64,000 nucleotides of DNA from Hyphomicrobiales bacterium. GTDB lineage: Bacteria > Pseudomonadota > Alphaproteobacteria > Rhizobiales > Rhizobiaceae. Location: the NCBI GenBank assembly GCA_900473795.1, contig UCMT01000006.1:1-64000 (forward strand). The letters are read 5' to 3'. Positions 46,218 to 55,595 of the stretch are shown here, one piece after another. A program made the translations under genes and the position numbers. How positions within the stretch are numbered: the stretch's first letter is position 1; each line of letters starts with the position of its first letter. The notes under the pieces are model-generated. The model saw only the letters and a list, made by a program, of their open reading frames with translations, did not search any database and was not told the DNA's origin.

Positions 46218-47582
46218 TCAGACCGACGCCACAGCTTCCTTCGCGACGCCGCCCGAAAACAGGCGCCAGATGCAGAAAGCCACCACACCCATGGCGAGGA
46301 AGATCACGAAAATCAGGAAGTTGTAGTAGATCATCGCAGCCAGGGCGACGAGAGCCAGTCCGAGTGCTATGGCCGGCACGACAGGATAGCCCCAGGCCTT
46401 GAACGGACGGGCGAGCCCCGGTTCGGTGCGGCGAAGCTTGAATAGCGACGCCATCGAGACGATGTACATGATGATCGCACCGAAGACCGACATGGTGACA
46501 ATATTTGCCGTCAGTGGCAATCCGCCAATCTGGATGAGGCTGTCTGAGAAGATGGCGGCTATGCCGACGGCGCCGCCTGCAAGGACGGCGAGATAGGGTG
46601 TGCGGAACTTTGGATGGATCTTTGCCAGGACTTCCGGCAGATAGCCAGCGCGGCCCAGTGCAAATATTTGCCGTGAATAGCCCATGATGATGCCGTGGAA
46701 GGATGCGATCAGGCCGAACAGGCCAATCCAGACCAGCATATGCAACCAGCCAGAGCTTTCGCCGACGACCACCTTCATCGCCTGCGGCAGCGGATCGTTG
46801 ATATTGGACAGTGTGCGCCAGTCACCCACGCCGCCGGCAAAGATCATGGTGCCGAAGGCGAGAAACACCAGGGTGAGGATGCCCGCAATATAGGCAATCG
46901 GCACAGTGCGGGTGGGGTTCTTGGTCTCCTCAGCCGCCATGGCTGCGCCTTCGATTGCCAGGAAGAACCAGATGGCGAAAGGAATGGCGGCGAAGATCCC
47001 GCCGATCGCGCCGATCGAGAACTCTGGTGCGCCAGCCCAGCCATTGGCCGCGAAATTGGCAAAAGAGAAGCCCGGCGCAACGACGCCCATGAAGATCAGC
47101 AGTTCTGCAATCGCCAGAATGGTGATGAACAGTTCGAACGTTGCAGCGATGGTGACGCCGACGATATTGAGCGCCATAAAGACGATATATGCGCCGACGG
47201 CCGCCAGCTTCGGGTCAAGCCCGGGAAACTGCACATTGAGATAGGCGCCGATTGCAAGAGCAATGGCCGGCGGTGCAAAAACGAATTCCACAAGCGTCGC
47301 AAAGCCGGCCAGAAAACCTCCCAGCGGACCGAAGGCCCGCAGAGCATAGGCAAACGGCCCGCCGGCATGTGGAATGGCTGTCGTCAACTCCGTGAAGGAG
47401 AAGATGAATGTCGTGTACATGACGGCAATCAGAATCGTGGTGATCAGGAAGCCGAGGGTGCCGGCGGCGGCCCAGCCGTAGCTCCAGCCGAAATATTCCC
47501 CTGATATGACGAGGCCGACGGCTAGTCCCCATAGATGCAGCCCGGTCAGGCTTTTGGCGAGCGTGGGTCCGGAATCGGACAT
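46218..47582 (-). CDS. Ethanolamine permease, APC superfamily
   Basis: A 454-residue inner-membrane transporter with about 12 helices, of the amino acid-polyamine-organocation family. Its N-terminus (LTGLHLWGLAVGLVISGEYFGWSYG as one loop-helix region) and PHAGGPFAYALRAFGP resemble Eat-type ethanolamine permeases. ATG 47582 has GGGGAA upstream. It is the last gene after eutB and eutC on the minus strand (25-base gap), which supports ethanolamine as substrate. Confidence 0.88.
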   Translation of the reverse strand: MSDSGPTLAKSLTGLHLWGLAVGLVISGEYFGWSYGWAAAGTLGFLITTILIAVMYTTFIFSFTELTTAIPHAGGPFAYALRAFGPLGGFLAGFATLVEFVFAPPAIALAIGAYLNVQFPGLDPKLAAVGAYIVFMALNIVGVTIAATFELFITILAIAELLIFMGVVAPGFSFANFAANGWAGAPEFSIGAIGGIFAAIPFAIWFFLAIEGAAMAAEETKNPTRTVPIAYIAGILTLVFLAFGTMIFAGGVGDWRTLSNINDPLPQAMKVVVGESSGWLHMLVWIGLFGLIASFHGIIMGYSRQIFALGRAGYLPEVLAKIHPKFRTPYLAVLAGGAVGIAAIFSDSLIQIGGLPLTANIVTMSVFGAIIMYIVSMASLFKLRRTEPGLARPFKAWGYPVVPAIALGLALVALAAMIYYNFLIFVIFLAMGVVAFCIWRLFSGGVAKEAVASV

Positions 47583-47607
47583 GATTGTTCCCCTTTTTTT
47601 GATGGAA

Positions 47608-48357
47608 TTATGATTTTGAATATGACAGCGCTTCTGTGGCGCCTTGAGCGTTTTCCTTGAGATCCACGCCTGTCAGTTGCAGGCGCAGTGCCTCCCGCAC
47701 GATCCAGACGATCTTGTCCGCGGCGGTTTCATAGCTCAGCCCGTCGGCATGGATATTCGAAATGCAGTTGCGTTCGCTGTCGCGCCGCCCTGCTTGCGGA
47801 CGAAACGTAATATACGCGCCAAGGCTGTCCGGCACGCTGAGCCCCGGCCGCTCGCCGATCAGCACGATGGCGATTTCTGCTCCGAGCGCTGCTGCCGCCT
47901 CATCGCCAAATGCCACCCGAGCCTGCTCGCCCAATATGACCGGAGCGACACTGAACCCCCCGAGACGCTTGAGGCAGGCTTTAAACAGGGCAACCGCGTG
48001 CCGTTCAACCGCCGCGGCCGAGAGCCCGTCGGCAATGATGAATGCGATATCGTGGCGTTCCCCTGGGGGGGGTAGATCGGCACCATCGACCTGGCGGCCC
48101 AGATCGGGACGGGCGAGGTAGACCGTGCGATCTTTGGCGCGCGATCGAACCCGAATGCTAGGTACGGGGGCGAGTTCATCGGCAAGAGCCGTAAAATCCA
48201 CTTGCCCATGCACCGCATCCCGTGCGCGGGCGTGCGCCAGTTGGAAGTCGAGAATTGCCCTGGTCGGTATCGCATCCCCGGATCTGCCAAGCCCGATGCG
48301 CGCTCTCGTCACATCGCGAAAACGCGCAAACGGATCGAGTTCAATCGCCTTTGTCAT
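47608..48357 (-). CDS. eutC: Ethanolamine ammonia-lyase small subunit
   Basis: A 249-residue subunit that, with EutB and adenosylcobalamin, converts ethanolamine to acetaldehyde and ammonia. Diagnostic stretches include TRARIGLGRSGDAIPT, HDIAFIIADGLSAAAV, VLIGERPGLSVPDSLGAY and RNCISNIHADGLSY. The start overlaps the eutB stop (ATGA). Confidence 0.95.
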   Translation of the reverse strand: MTKAIELDPFARFRDVTRARIGLGRSGDAIPTRAILDFQLAHARARDAVHGQVDFTALADELAPVPSIRVRSRAKDRTVYLARPDLGRQVDGADLPPPGERHDIAFIIADGLSAAAVERHAVALFKACLKRLGGFSVAPVILGEQARVAFGDEAAAALGAEIAIVLIGERPGLSVPDSLGAYITFRPQAGRRDSERNCISNIHADGLSYETAADKIVWIVREALRLQLTGVDLKENAQGATEALSYSKS

Positions 48358-49751
48358 GCGGAAGCCTTGTAGCCCAGAAGGTTGCGGGAAAAGACACCGG
48401 TCGATGCCGCGGGTGCCAGCCGGCCCTTTCGGTCGAGCATGCCCATGCGCTCAAGCCAGGCTTCAAACTCCGGCGCGGGCGGGCGAGAAAACTGGTGCCG
48501 CAAGCCGACGATGTCGTGATAGGACAGGCTTTGGTAGTTGAGCATGACGTCGTCGGCGCCGGGAACGGCGATCAGGAAATTGACGCCCGCGACGGTAAGC
48601 AGCACCATCAGATTATCCATGTCGTCCTGATCGGCTTCGGCATGGTTGGTGTAGCAGACGTCAACCCCCATCGGCACGCCGAGAAGCTTGCCGCACAGAT
48701 GATCCTCGAGGCCTGCCCTGATAATCTGCTTGGCGTCATAGAGATATTCCGGCCCGATAAAGCCGACCACCGTATTGACGAGCAACGGCTTGAATTCGCG
48801 CGCGACGGCATAGGCACGGGCTTCGATCGTCTGCTCATCGACGCCGTGATGGGCATCGGCCGACAGCGCGCTGCCCTGGCCGGTTTCCAGATACATCACA
48901 TTGTTGCCGACGGTGCCGCGCTTCGTCGAAAGCGCAGCCTCCTGGCCCTCCCTGAGAACGGCGAGATCGACGCCGAAACCCGCGTTGGCAGCCTGTGTGC
49001 CGGCAATGGACTGGAAAACCAGGTCGAGCGGCGCACCCGCCTCGACTGCCTTGATGGAGGTCGTGACATGGGTCAAAACGCAGGATTGGGTGGGTATCTC
49101 GAACCGTTCGCGCAGCCTCTCGAAGAGAGCCATCAATCGGATGCAGGCATCGAGATTGTCGGTGGCCGGGTTTATGCCGATCACCGCGTCGCCGACACCG
49201 TAGAGAAGCCCGTCCAGCGTCGAGCCGGCCACGCCTTCCGGATCGTCGGTCGGATGATTGGGCTGGAGACGGCTCGAAAGCCTGCCGGGCAGACCGATGG
49301 TGGAGCGGAAAGCGGTGACGACGCTGCATTTGCCGGCAACGGTAATCAGATCGTGATTGCGCATGATCTTGGAGACAGCCGCGACCATTTCCGGGGTGAG
49401 ACCCGGCGCAAGCGCAGCCAGTCTTTCGGTCGTCGCTTCGTAGGAAAGAAGCCAGTCGCGAAACTCGCCGACCGTCATGTGCGAAACCGGCGCAAACGCA
49501 GCTAGGTTGTGGCGGTCGACAATCAACCGGCTGACCTCGTCGGCTTCATATGGTATCAGAAGCTCATTCAGGAACGTCTTGAGCGGCAAATCCGCCAGCA
49601 CGTAGCGGGCAGCAACCCGCCGTTCATTGCTCGATGCCGCGATCCCCGCAAGCACATCGCCCGATTTCAGCGGCGAGGCGCAGGCCATTACCGATTTCAG
49701 ATCCTGAAAACCATGGCGCTCGCGCCCCAGAACTATCGAATATGCTGTCAT
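48354..49751 (-). CDS. eutB: Ethanolamine ammonia-lyase large subunit
   Basis: A 465-residue catalytic barrel subunit (E. coli EutB is about 453). Recognised stretches: FQDLKSVMACASPLKSGD, VIGINPATDNLDACIRLM, CVLTHVTTSIKAVEAGAP, LYLETGQGSALSADAHHG-like segment and VNTVVGFIGPEYLYD. The start at 49751 is preferred: AGGAGC lies about 4 bases upstream and the protein begins like EutB; a further open frame upstream has no homology. No eutA reactivase, carboxysome-like shell or EutR regulator genes are adjacent. Confidence 0.95.
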   Translation of the reverse strand: MTAYSIVLGRERHGFQDLKSVMACASPLKSGDVLAGIAASSNERRVAARYVLADLPLKTFLNELLIPYEADEVSRLIVDRHNLAAFAPVSHMTVGEFRDWLLSYEATTERLAALAPGLTPEMVAAVSKIMRNHDLITVAGKCSVVTAFRSTIGLPGRLSSRLQPNHPTDDPEGVAGSTLDGLLYGVGDAVIGINPATDNLDACIRLMALFERLRERFEIPTQSCVLTHVTTSIKAVEAGAPLDLVFQSIAGTQAANAGFGVDLAVLREGQEAALSTKRGTVGNNVMYLETGQGSALSADAHHGVDEQTIEARAYAVAREFKPLLVNTVVGFIGPEYLYDAKQIIRAGLEDHLCGKLLGVPMGVDVCYTNHAEADQDDMDNLMVLLTVAGVNFLIAVPGADDVMLNYQSLSYHDIVGLRHQFSRPPAPEFEAWLERMGMLDRKGRLAPAASTGVFSRNLLGYKASA

Positions 49752-50190
49752 TTGCTCCTGGCTATCAATCAATCGATGCTTGTGCCGAAGAAATAGGCTG
49801 GGCTCGCCCATTTCACCGCGAGGACCGGCGTTTTTCGTGCTGATGCAAGTTTGCGCGGGCCTCAACCAGGCAATAGGCAAATCCCGTGCCATTTCATATG
49901 CACCGCACAAAAGACGCGTCTCTACCACAAGGGGGATGCCGTCCGGGCGAATTGGCCGAAGCCTTAAGAGGGACGCGAGCCAAGGGTGCGCAGCTCGGTG
50001 AAGCCGCCTGCGACGGCGAGATGACACGCGGCCGGATCCCTCACAGGTGACCGGCGCCCGATTGGATTAAGGTTCGGATAAAGTGACGGCACGCCAGGGA
50101 AGCGTGTCGATCGCCTGTTGGCTACAGGCGCTTCGGGTCGCAGCAAGCACGATCCCCGACATGATAATTGGTCCGGATAATCGCCATGGT
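49752..50190. other. Gene-free stretch upstream of eutB
   Basis: No supported gene. It must hold the promoter of the minus-strand eut operon; I cannot name convincing elements. Short frames here lack ribosome sites. Confidence 0.45.
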
Positions 50191-50224
50191 CGTTCGGAGC
50201 GCCCATGGTTGGGCGCCCCGAACG
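50191..50224 (-). terminator. Long hairpin after the sugar-binding protein gene
   Basis: A 15-bp stem (50191-50205 with 50210-50224) has a 4-base loop. The single mismatch on the plus strand (A-C) becomes a G-U pair on the minus-strand RNA, which fits use by the minus-strand gene ending at 50231. No T-run follows. Confidence 0.65.
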
Positions 50225-50230
50225 GCGCGG

Positions 50231-51217
50231 TTACTTCTGAATGCAGGTATCGACCGTGTCCTTGGTGCATTCGTCGAGACCCGTGAACACCGGATCTTCG
50301 ACCGGTTTACCGGCAATCAGGTCCATCATCACCGAGGGCGCCTTGTAGCCCATCTCGAAGGGTCGCTGGCCGACGAGTGCCGTTACCAGGCCTTCGCGCG
50401 CGATCGCCACTTCATCGCCGATGGTGTCGGCAGCGCCGATGACGAACTGGTTGCTGGCGATCTTGTCTGCCATCGGCTTGAACAGATCGCGATAGGGCTG
50501 CGGGGCGCCGAACAGCGGCCAGCCGCCCATAATGCCGAAGGCGTCGAGATCCGGATTGGCGGCGAGAATGTCGGTCATCGCCTGGACGCCCTGTGCTCCA
50601 TTGTCATTGGTGAAGACCGGGCAGCCTGCGACTTCCGTCCAACCGCCTTCGCCCTTCAACTCGGTGAGCCCTTTCTGACCGGTCAGCGTGTCACGCATGC
50701 CTTGGGCGCGACGCAGGATGTTGTCGGCGCCTGGATTGCCCTCGATCGTGCAGATCTTGCCGCCGTTCGGCTTGGCCTTCTTGATGTAGTCACCGATGCG
50801 CGCGCCCATCAGGTAGTTGTCGGTGCCGAGATAGGTCTTGCGCAACGCCGAATCCTCGGCAGCAAGATCGGCATCCAGCGTCATCACCGGAACGCTCGGA
50901 TTGGCGGTTTTGAGCGTCTGGGCGATGAGCTTGGCGTTGGACGGCGAGATGGCGATCGCCGCGGTGTCAGCCTTGCCCAGCATATCCTGGACGATCTGCG
51001 CTTCGCCCGCCTCGTCGGAGGTCGATGCCGGACCGGTGTAAAAGCACTCATACTCCGAGTCCGGATTCTCCTTGTTCCATTTCTGGCAACCTTGGTTGAT
51101 CGCCTCGAAGAACGGATTGTCGAGGCCTTTCACGACGATGACGAGCTGCTTCTTGGCCAAAGCCTCTCCCGCGCCGAGGGCCAAAACCGCGACGCCAAGC
51201 AATAATATCTTCCTCAT
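50231..51217 (-). CDS. Sugar ABC transporter substrate-binding protein (ribose type)
   Basis: A 328-residue Peripla_BP_4 protein. Signal peptide 1-21 (GAGEALA). The start at 51217 has GGGAGGA upstream; the longer frame is rejected. Typical stretches: KQLVIVVKGLDNPFFEAINQGCQKW, AIAISPSNAKLIAQTLKTA, VPVMTLDADL, ICTIEGNPGADN. The matching ATPase and permease are on the other side of the divergent dehydrogenase gene (52491-54271). The ligand is likely a monosaccharide or sugar acid but not identifiable from sequence. Confidence 0.9.
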   Translation of the reverse strand: MRKILLLGVAVLALGAGEALAKKQLVIVVKGLDNPFFEAINQGCQKWNKENPDSEYECFYTGPASTSDEAGEAQIVQDMLGKADTAAIAISPSNAKLIAQTLKTANPSVPVMTLDADLAAEDSALRKTYLGTDNYLMGARIGDYIKKAKPNGGKICTIEGNPGADNILRRAQGMRDTLTGQKGLTELKGEGGWTEVAGCPVFTNDNGAQGVQAMTDILAANPDLDAFGIMGGWPLFGAPQPYRDLFKPMADKIASNQFVIGAADTIGDEVAIAREGLVTALVGQRPFEMGYKAPSVMMDLIAGKPVEDPVFTGLDECTKDTVDTCIQK

Positions 51218-51264
51218 AGATTCCTCCCTTGAAACAGACGGACACGGCGTGCCCGCCACACACA

Positions 51265-52245
51265 TCAACCCGGATACCAGACGATGCGAGGGTCATTCTG
51301 TGAGCGCTCGTATTTCCAAGCCGAGTCGATAAGCAATTCCAGATCGTAGCGGGGCCGCCAATCCAGCAAGTACCTGGCCTTGCTGTTGTCCATCCAGTTC
51401 GAGTGGAACTGGCTCGGTATGTCGACCGAATCGAGGCCGCGGGTGCGGGCGAGGTAGCCAGCGACTTCGCCGTAGTCGACCGGCCGATCCATGCAGATGT
51501 TGAAGAGCTGGCGCTTCGCATGCGGATTGTCGATCGCGGCCAATATGGCGCTGACGAGATCATCGACATGGACGAAGTTGCGCTTCAACGGCCGACCGTC
51601 AGCGTCATGCAGCAGCGGCACGGTACCCTTGGCAGCATATCGCCTTGCGTCGGCTTCAGGGACAAGCGTTTTCCAGTCAGGCCCGCCGAATACGTCGTCG
51701 CCGAAGGACAACGTGTATTTGAAATCGTCCTTTTCCATGATCCACGGCGCGCGCAGGCAGCAACCATTGATGTCATACTGGATGCCGAACTGTTCCAGTA
51801 TCACCTCTTCCAGAACTTTCGAGAGAGCGTAGCTTCCCGGATAGGCCTGATGCGGCACGTTTTCGGTAATCGGGCCGTCGTGACGATAATAAAAATGGCC
51901 GATCCCGGCATCGCCGCCGATAAGGATGAACTGGCGGGCGGTGGTGCTGATCCGGAATGCCTCCAGAAGCCAGAACAGGCCCTTGACCGTGACGTCGATA
52001 ACGTCGTCGGGTGTTTCCTTGCACGTGGCGAGGTGCACGACGTGGGTAACGTCAGCGAGCGCTGCGTTTGCGACCTCTCGGTCGGAAATCGAGCCGCGCA
52101 CCACTTCAACCCGGTCGCTCTCTTCGCGCAACCGGTTATGGCAAAGGGCACGTATGCGCGCATTCGAAAAGCGCGGATTGTCAAGCAGCCCAGCTATGAA
52201 GTGCCGCCCGACCTTGCCCGTAGCACCCGTGACAAGGATAAGCAT
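51265..52245 (-). CDS. NAD(P)-dependent epimerase/dehydrogenase (extended SDR)
   Basis: A 326-residue Rossmann enzyme with GATGKVG at residues 7-13, catalytic YALSK (YxxxK), and C-terminal substrate region (RNFVHVDDLVSAILAAI). It is placed between the sugar-binding protein and the divergent ATPase, so it probably oxidises or epimerises the imported sugar. It is longer than uronate dehydrogenases (about 265), so that identity is doubtful. Gap to the binding-protein gene is 47 bases; they are likely co-transcribed. Confidence 0.85.
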   Translation of the reverse strand: MLILVTGATGKVGRHFIAGLLDNPRFSNARIRALCHNRLREESDRVEVVRGSISDREVANAALADVTHVVHLATCKETPDDVIDVTVKGLFWLLEAFRISTTARQFILIGGDAGIGHFYYRHDGPITENVPHQAYPGSYALSKVLEEVILEQFGIQYDINGCCLRAPWIMEKDDFKYTLSFGDDVFGGPDWKTLVPEADARRYAAKGTVPLLHDADGRPLKRNFVHVDDLVSAILAAIDNPHAKRQLFNICMDRPVDYGEVAGYLARTRGLDSVDIPSQFHSNWMDNSKARYLLDWRPRYDLELLIDSAWKYERSQNDPRIVWYPG

Positions 52246-52351
52246 GCTCTCCTCCCAACCATAGCTAATATCCGCGCGCGCCGCGCGTCAACAGGGTATT
52301 TATACTACAAATGGATATAGTGAGATGGTAAGCCCAATAGCGTACAATTGA

Positions 52352-52381
52352 TTGACGCTTTCGCGGCGTTTTGCGTAATGT
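52352..52381 (+). promoter_or_regulatory. Candidate promoter of the sugar ABC operon
   Basis: TTGACG at 52352-52357 and TAATGT at 52376-52381 with 18 bases between resemble a sigma-70 promoter. This places transcription start near 52388 and supports the downstream GTG start of the ATPase gene rather than the upstream TTG at 52371, which would fall within the promoter. Confidence 0.4.
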
Positions 52382-52490
52382 ATGGTATCGCTTCTTCTGG
52401 GAGGAAAGCGAGACGCGGACGGCTCGACCTGCAGGACGCACGGTTCGTGGCGGCCCCGCGACGGGCGAGCCTGGGGAGGCTAGAAGGCTG

Positions 52491-53231
52491 GTGGCTGTTC
52501 TCGAACTCACCAACATTTCCAAACATTTCGGCGCCATCCAGGCTGTCAACGACGTTTCGTTCGTCCTTGAGGCGGGACAGGTCGTTGGCCTCATGGGCGA
52601 CAACGGGGCAGGCAAGTCCACGTTGGTGAAGATGATCGCCGGCAATTTTCGGCCAAGTCATGGAACCATGCACATGGACGGCCAAGAGCTTGCCCTTCAC
52701 CGCCCGGTGGAAGCGCGCCAGCACGGCATCGAGATCGTTCACCAGGATCTTGCCCTGTGCAATAATCTCACGGCGGCCGCGAACGTGTTTCTCGGGCGCG
52801 AATTGCGCCGTGGCGTCGGGCCGCTGAAGGTGCTGGATTACAAGGCAATGTACCGGCGCGCTGGCGAGATCTTCAAGGAGTTGAAGTCCGAGACGCGTCC
52901 GCGAGACCTCGTCAAGCAGATGTCGGGTGGCCAGCGGCAGGCGGTCGCGATCGCCCGTACGATGCTCTCCGAGGCGAAGATCGTGCTGATGGATGAGCCG
53001 ACGGCTGCCATCTCTGTGCGCCAGGTGGCTGAAGTGCTCAACCTGATCCGCCATTTGCGTGACCGGGGCATTGCCGTCGTGCTTATCAGTCATCGCATGC
53101 CGGACGTTTTTTCGGTTGCCGACCGGGTCATCGTGATGCGGCGCGGCAGAAAGGTCGCAGACAAGCCGATTGCAGCGAGTTCGCCGGAGGAGGTGACGGG
53201 GCTCATCACGGGCGCAATAGAGCAGGTATGA
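52491..53231 (+). CDS. Sugar ABC transporter ATP-binding protein, single-domain (FrcA-like)
   Basis: About 246 residues with Walker A GDNGAGKST, Q-loop VHQDLAL, signature MSGGQRQA, Walker B IVLMDEPTAA and H-loop LISHRMP. Unlike RbsA it has only one ATPase domain, as in rhizobial FrcA, to which it is visibly similar. GTG 52491 gives a normal N-terminus (VAVLELTNISKHFG), with AGAAGG/GGGGAGG upstream; the longer frame has a non-coding-like Arg-rich start. It is followed after 41 bases by the permease. Confidence 0.9.
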   Translation: MAVLELTNISKHFGAIQAVNDVSFVLEAGQVVGLMGDNGAGKSTLVKMIAGNFRPSHGTMHMDGQELALHRPVEARQHGIEIVHQDLALCNNLTAAANVFLGRELRRGVGPLKVLDYKAMYRRAGEIFKELKSETRPRDLVKQMSGGQRQAVAIARTMLSEAKIVLMDEPTAAISVRQVAEVLNLIRHLRDRGIAVVLISHRMPDVFSVADRVIVMRRGRKVADKPIAASSPEEVTGLITGAIEQV

Positions 53232-53272
53232 TCGAAGCAGCCTAGCCGTATGGGCGGAAACGAAGGTCGACA

Positions 53273-54271
53273 ATGACAATTACCCTTGATCAGACCATCA
53301 AACAGAAACAGCAAAGCTGGCTTGCATCGGTACTTGGCAGCCAGACGGTGTGGATCCTGCTTTCGGTCATCCTCGCCTGCATTTTCCTCTCCTTCGCCAC
53401 CGACTCCTTCGCCACGGCGAAGAACCTTTACAACATCACGCGCAACGTAACGTTTGTTGCGATCATCGCGCTCGGCATGACGATCGTCATCATTACCGGC
53501 GGGATCGACTTGTCGGTGGGATCGGTGCTTTGTCTCTGCAGCATGGTGCTGGCTGTTGTTATGCATGGCGGCTACAGCATCGAGGTGGGAATCGCCGCCT
53601 CGATCGGTACCGCTCTTGTGATCGGTGCGTTCAATGGGGTGCTGATTGCCTATCTGCGCTTCCCGCCTTTCGTCGTCACGCTGGGCATGCTCTCGATCGC
53701 GCGCAGCTTGGCGATGGTTGCCTCCAACAACACCGTCGTTTTCCAGTTCGGGCCCGATCACGACAAGCTGCTGGCGCTGGGCGGTGGTGCATGGTTCTTC
53801 GGTATTGCCAACCCGGTACTCTATATGATCGTGCTGGCGCTCTTCACCGGCTTTGTGCTGCGCTGGACCAGGTTCGGCCGGTACATTTTCGCCATCGGCG
53901 GCAACGAGCATGCTGCCACGCTCACGGGCGTGCCCGTGCAAGCAATAAAGGTTGTCGTCTACATGATTTCTGCCCTGTCGGCCGGGGTGGCCGGGATCAT
54001 TCAAACCGGCTGGCTGGGCGCTGTCACGACAAACATCGGCGCCGGGATGGAACTCCAGGTCATCGCCGCAGCCGTTATCGGCGGCGCCAACCTGGCCGGC
54101 GGCGTCGGCACCGCCTTCGGCGCGTTGATCGGAGCGGCCCTGATCGAGGTGATCCGCAACAGCCTCGGCCTGCTCGGCATCAATGCCTTCTGGCAAGGCA
54201 CATTCATCGGCGGCGCCATCGTGCTTGCTGTGCTGTTCGATCGGATCCGTAATTTGAGACAAAGCGAATAG
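53273..54271 (+). CDS. Sugar ABC transporter permease (RbsC/FrcC type)
   Basis: A 332-residue BPD_transp_2 permease with about 8-10 helices. The signature GMTIVIITGGIDLSVGSV is present, as are GRYIFAIGGNEHAATLTGV (coupling segment) and the C-terminal FIGGAIVLAVLFDRIR. Start ATG 53273 is the first in the frame after the ATPase gene. With the ATPase and the divergent binding protein it completes a CUT2-class importer. Confidence 0.93.
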   Translation: MTITLDQTIKQKQQSWLASVLGSQTVWILLSVILACIFLSFATDSFATAKNLYNITRNVTFVAIIALGMTIVIITGGIDLSVGSVLCLCSMVLAVVMHGGYSIEVGIAASIGTALVIGAFNGVLIAYLRFPPFVVTLGMLSIARSLAMVASNNTVVFQFGPDHDKLLALGGGAWFFGIANPVLYMIVLALFTGFVLRWTRFGRYIFAIGGNEHAATLTGVPVQAIKVVVYMISALSAGVAGIIQTGWLGAVTTNIGAGMELQVIAAAVIGGANLAGGVGTAFGALIGAALIEVIRNSLGLLGINAFWQGTFIGGAIVLAVLFDRIRNLRQSE

Positions 54272-54646
54272 AAAAAAAGGACGCTAAAGCCTTCGGATTT
54301 CTTATGGCGATTTGATGCGCTGCGGTGTTCTTCAAGACACTGATTGGCAGCTCTCTGGCTCTTGTCGCCCTTGAAGCAGAATTCGGGCTGCTACGCGTAC
54401 GCGACGTTTTCGCGAGCCGAGCACGTCCTTGCCTCGAGGTGACTTCAATATCGACACCGTCGTTCCGCGTTTTGTCGCGAACGAAATTGAACTCTATGAA
54501 GTAAGGCAGCCGGCAAAAGCGTTCAGCCGCACGGCGCCCGTATTTTGCAAATACGCGCGATCCTCCGTGCCACGAAATTGCAGGGACGGCTTTTTGATGC
54601 CGTCACAACGGTTCGCAGACGGAGGCGATAAGCCGCGTTTGCTGCA
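54272..54646. other. Gene-free convergent stretch
   Basis: Apart from AAAAAAA just after the permease stop, I see no hairpin, repeat or supported gene; a 96-codon plus-strand frame (54429-54719) lacks a ribosome site and overlaps the convergent hypothetical gene. Confidence 0.45.
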
Positions 54647-55084
54647 TCATCCGACGAATATGTCACGCAGGCGAGCCCAAATGCCCTGTGGCCTGTCAAC
54701 ATGCCTTGCCCGGATATAGCTGGCGGTCGTCGCAGCGCTTACCGTCGCACCGAAATGGCAGTAGCAGACGATTCTGTGCAATTGCCTGTCCGACAGCTCG
54801 AAAAACCGTTTCGCTTCTCCGTACGTGTCGTTTTTCATCCCGGCTGCACGAAGGACAGGATCGTTGAAGGCGACCGAAATCGCGGAGTTGTCGCAGTGCA
54901 AGGCAGCACGCACCGCATGCGGCTGATATTCGGTTTCGTGCAGCGTCGAGAGAAGCCGCTGTGGTTCTGCGTCGAGGAGTTCTGCCCACCGTTGGATGCG
55001 CTTTTCGCGCGGCATGGTTTGATGCGGGTAATATTGGTTGATCCTGGCAAGATTTTGCAGTTGATCGAATTCATGGTGCTTCAT
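54647..55084 (-). CDS. Hypothetical protein, conserved in appearance
   Basis: A 145-residue soluble protein beginning MKHHEFDQLQNLARINQYYP. GGAGGG about 5 bases before 55084 supports this start over 55096. It has an N-terminal charged segment (MPREKRIQRWAELLDAEP) and a C-terminal part with a two-Cys stretch (RQLHRIVCYCHFG) and TTASYIRAR. I know no function. It is a lone minus-strand gene between transporter and signalling genes. Confidence 0.7.
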   Translation of the reverse strand: MKHHEFDQLQNLARINQYYPHQTMPREKRIQRWAELLDAEPQRLLSTLHETEYQPHAVRAALHCDNSAISVAFNDPVLRAAGMKNDTYGEAKRFFELSDRQLHRIVCYCHFGATVSAATTASYIRARHVDRPQGIWARLRDIFVG

Positions 55085-55595
55085 TTCGCCCTCCATTGAA
55101 CGATTGATGCTCCGACCCTTCTTCCCTCAGTAGCGTGACTCGTACGAGGCAATAAGTCCAATCACGATTGGGCGCTCCCGAAGATTTGGACCGCGACAGC
55201 GAACGGTTGTGCGGTGCCGATAGTGATATTGCATTGGACCACACCGACCGCCTCGTTGGTCAGAAAGCGCGAATACTATACAGAAAGCGCATCTACTGTT
55301 TCATTCTGGGAAGGGCATGCCTTTCTTTAAGGTTCCATTAGCGAGCGTATCCCAAAACTTCGTCCGTAGAATGTAGGCAACGCCGGGTGCTTTCAGGATC
55401 GCTTTGGCCGGAACCGGCTCGATCCGTGCAAGCTGTCCGGCAACCAAAGAAGGGCTGCTGTCGAGCACGTAGGAGCGAGACGTTGGGATGACCAATCGTC
55501 AAAAAAAAGGGGAGTATGGTTGCGCATGATGAAGATGAAAGGGGGCGTGAAGCGTTCATCCGAACCAAGGTGTTGTCGAGGGATTCGCCGGTAAC
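55085..55595. other. Gene-free stretch upstream of GGDEF-EAL gene
   Basis: Holds an unassigned minus-strand frame of 64 codons (55301-55495, TTG start, no ribosome site) with fairly protein-like composition, possibly a remnant; otherwise only the AT-rich promoter area near 55500-55560. Confidence 0.4.

Noticed and set aside
52371-52490. Upstream extension of the sugar ATPase gene from a TTG
   Set aside because: It would start inside the likely promoter and adds 40 Arg-rich residues absent from this family.
54429-54719. 96-codon plus-strand frame after the sugar permease
   Set aside because: No ribosome site, no motif, and it overlaps the convergent hypothetical gene.
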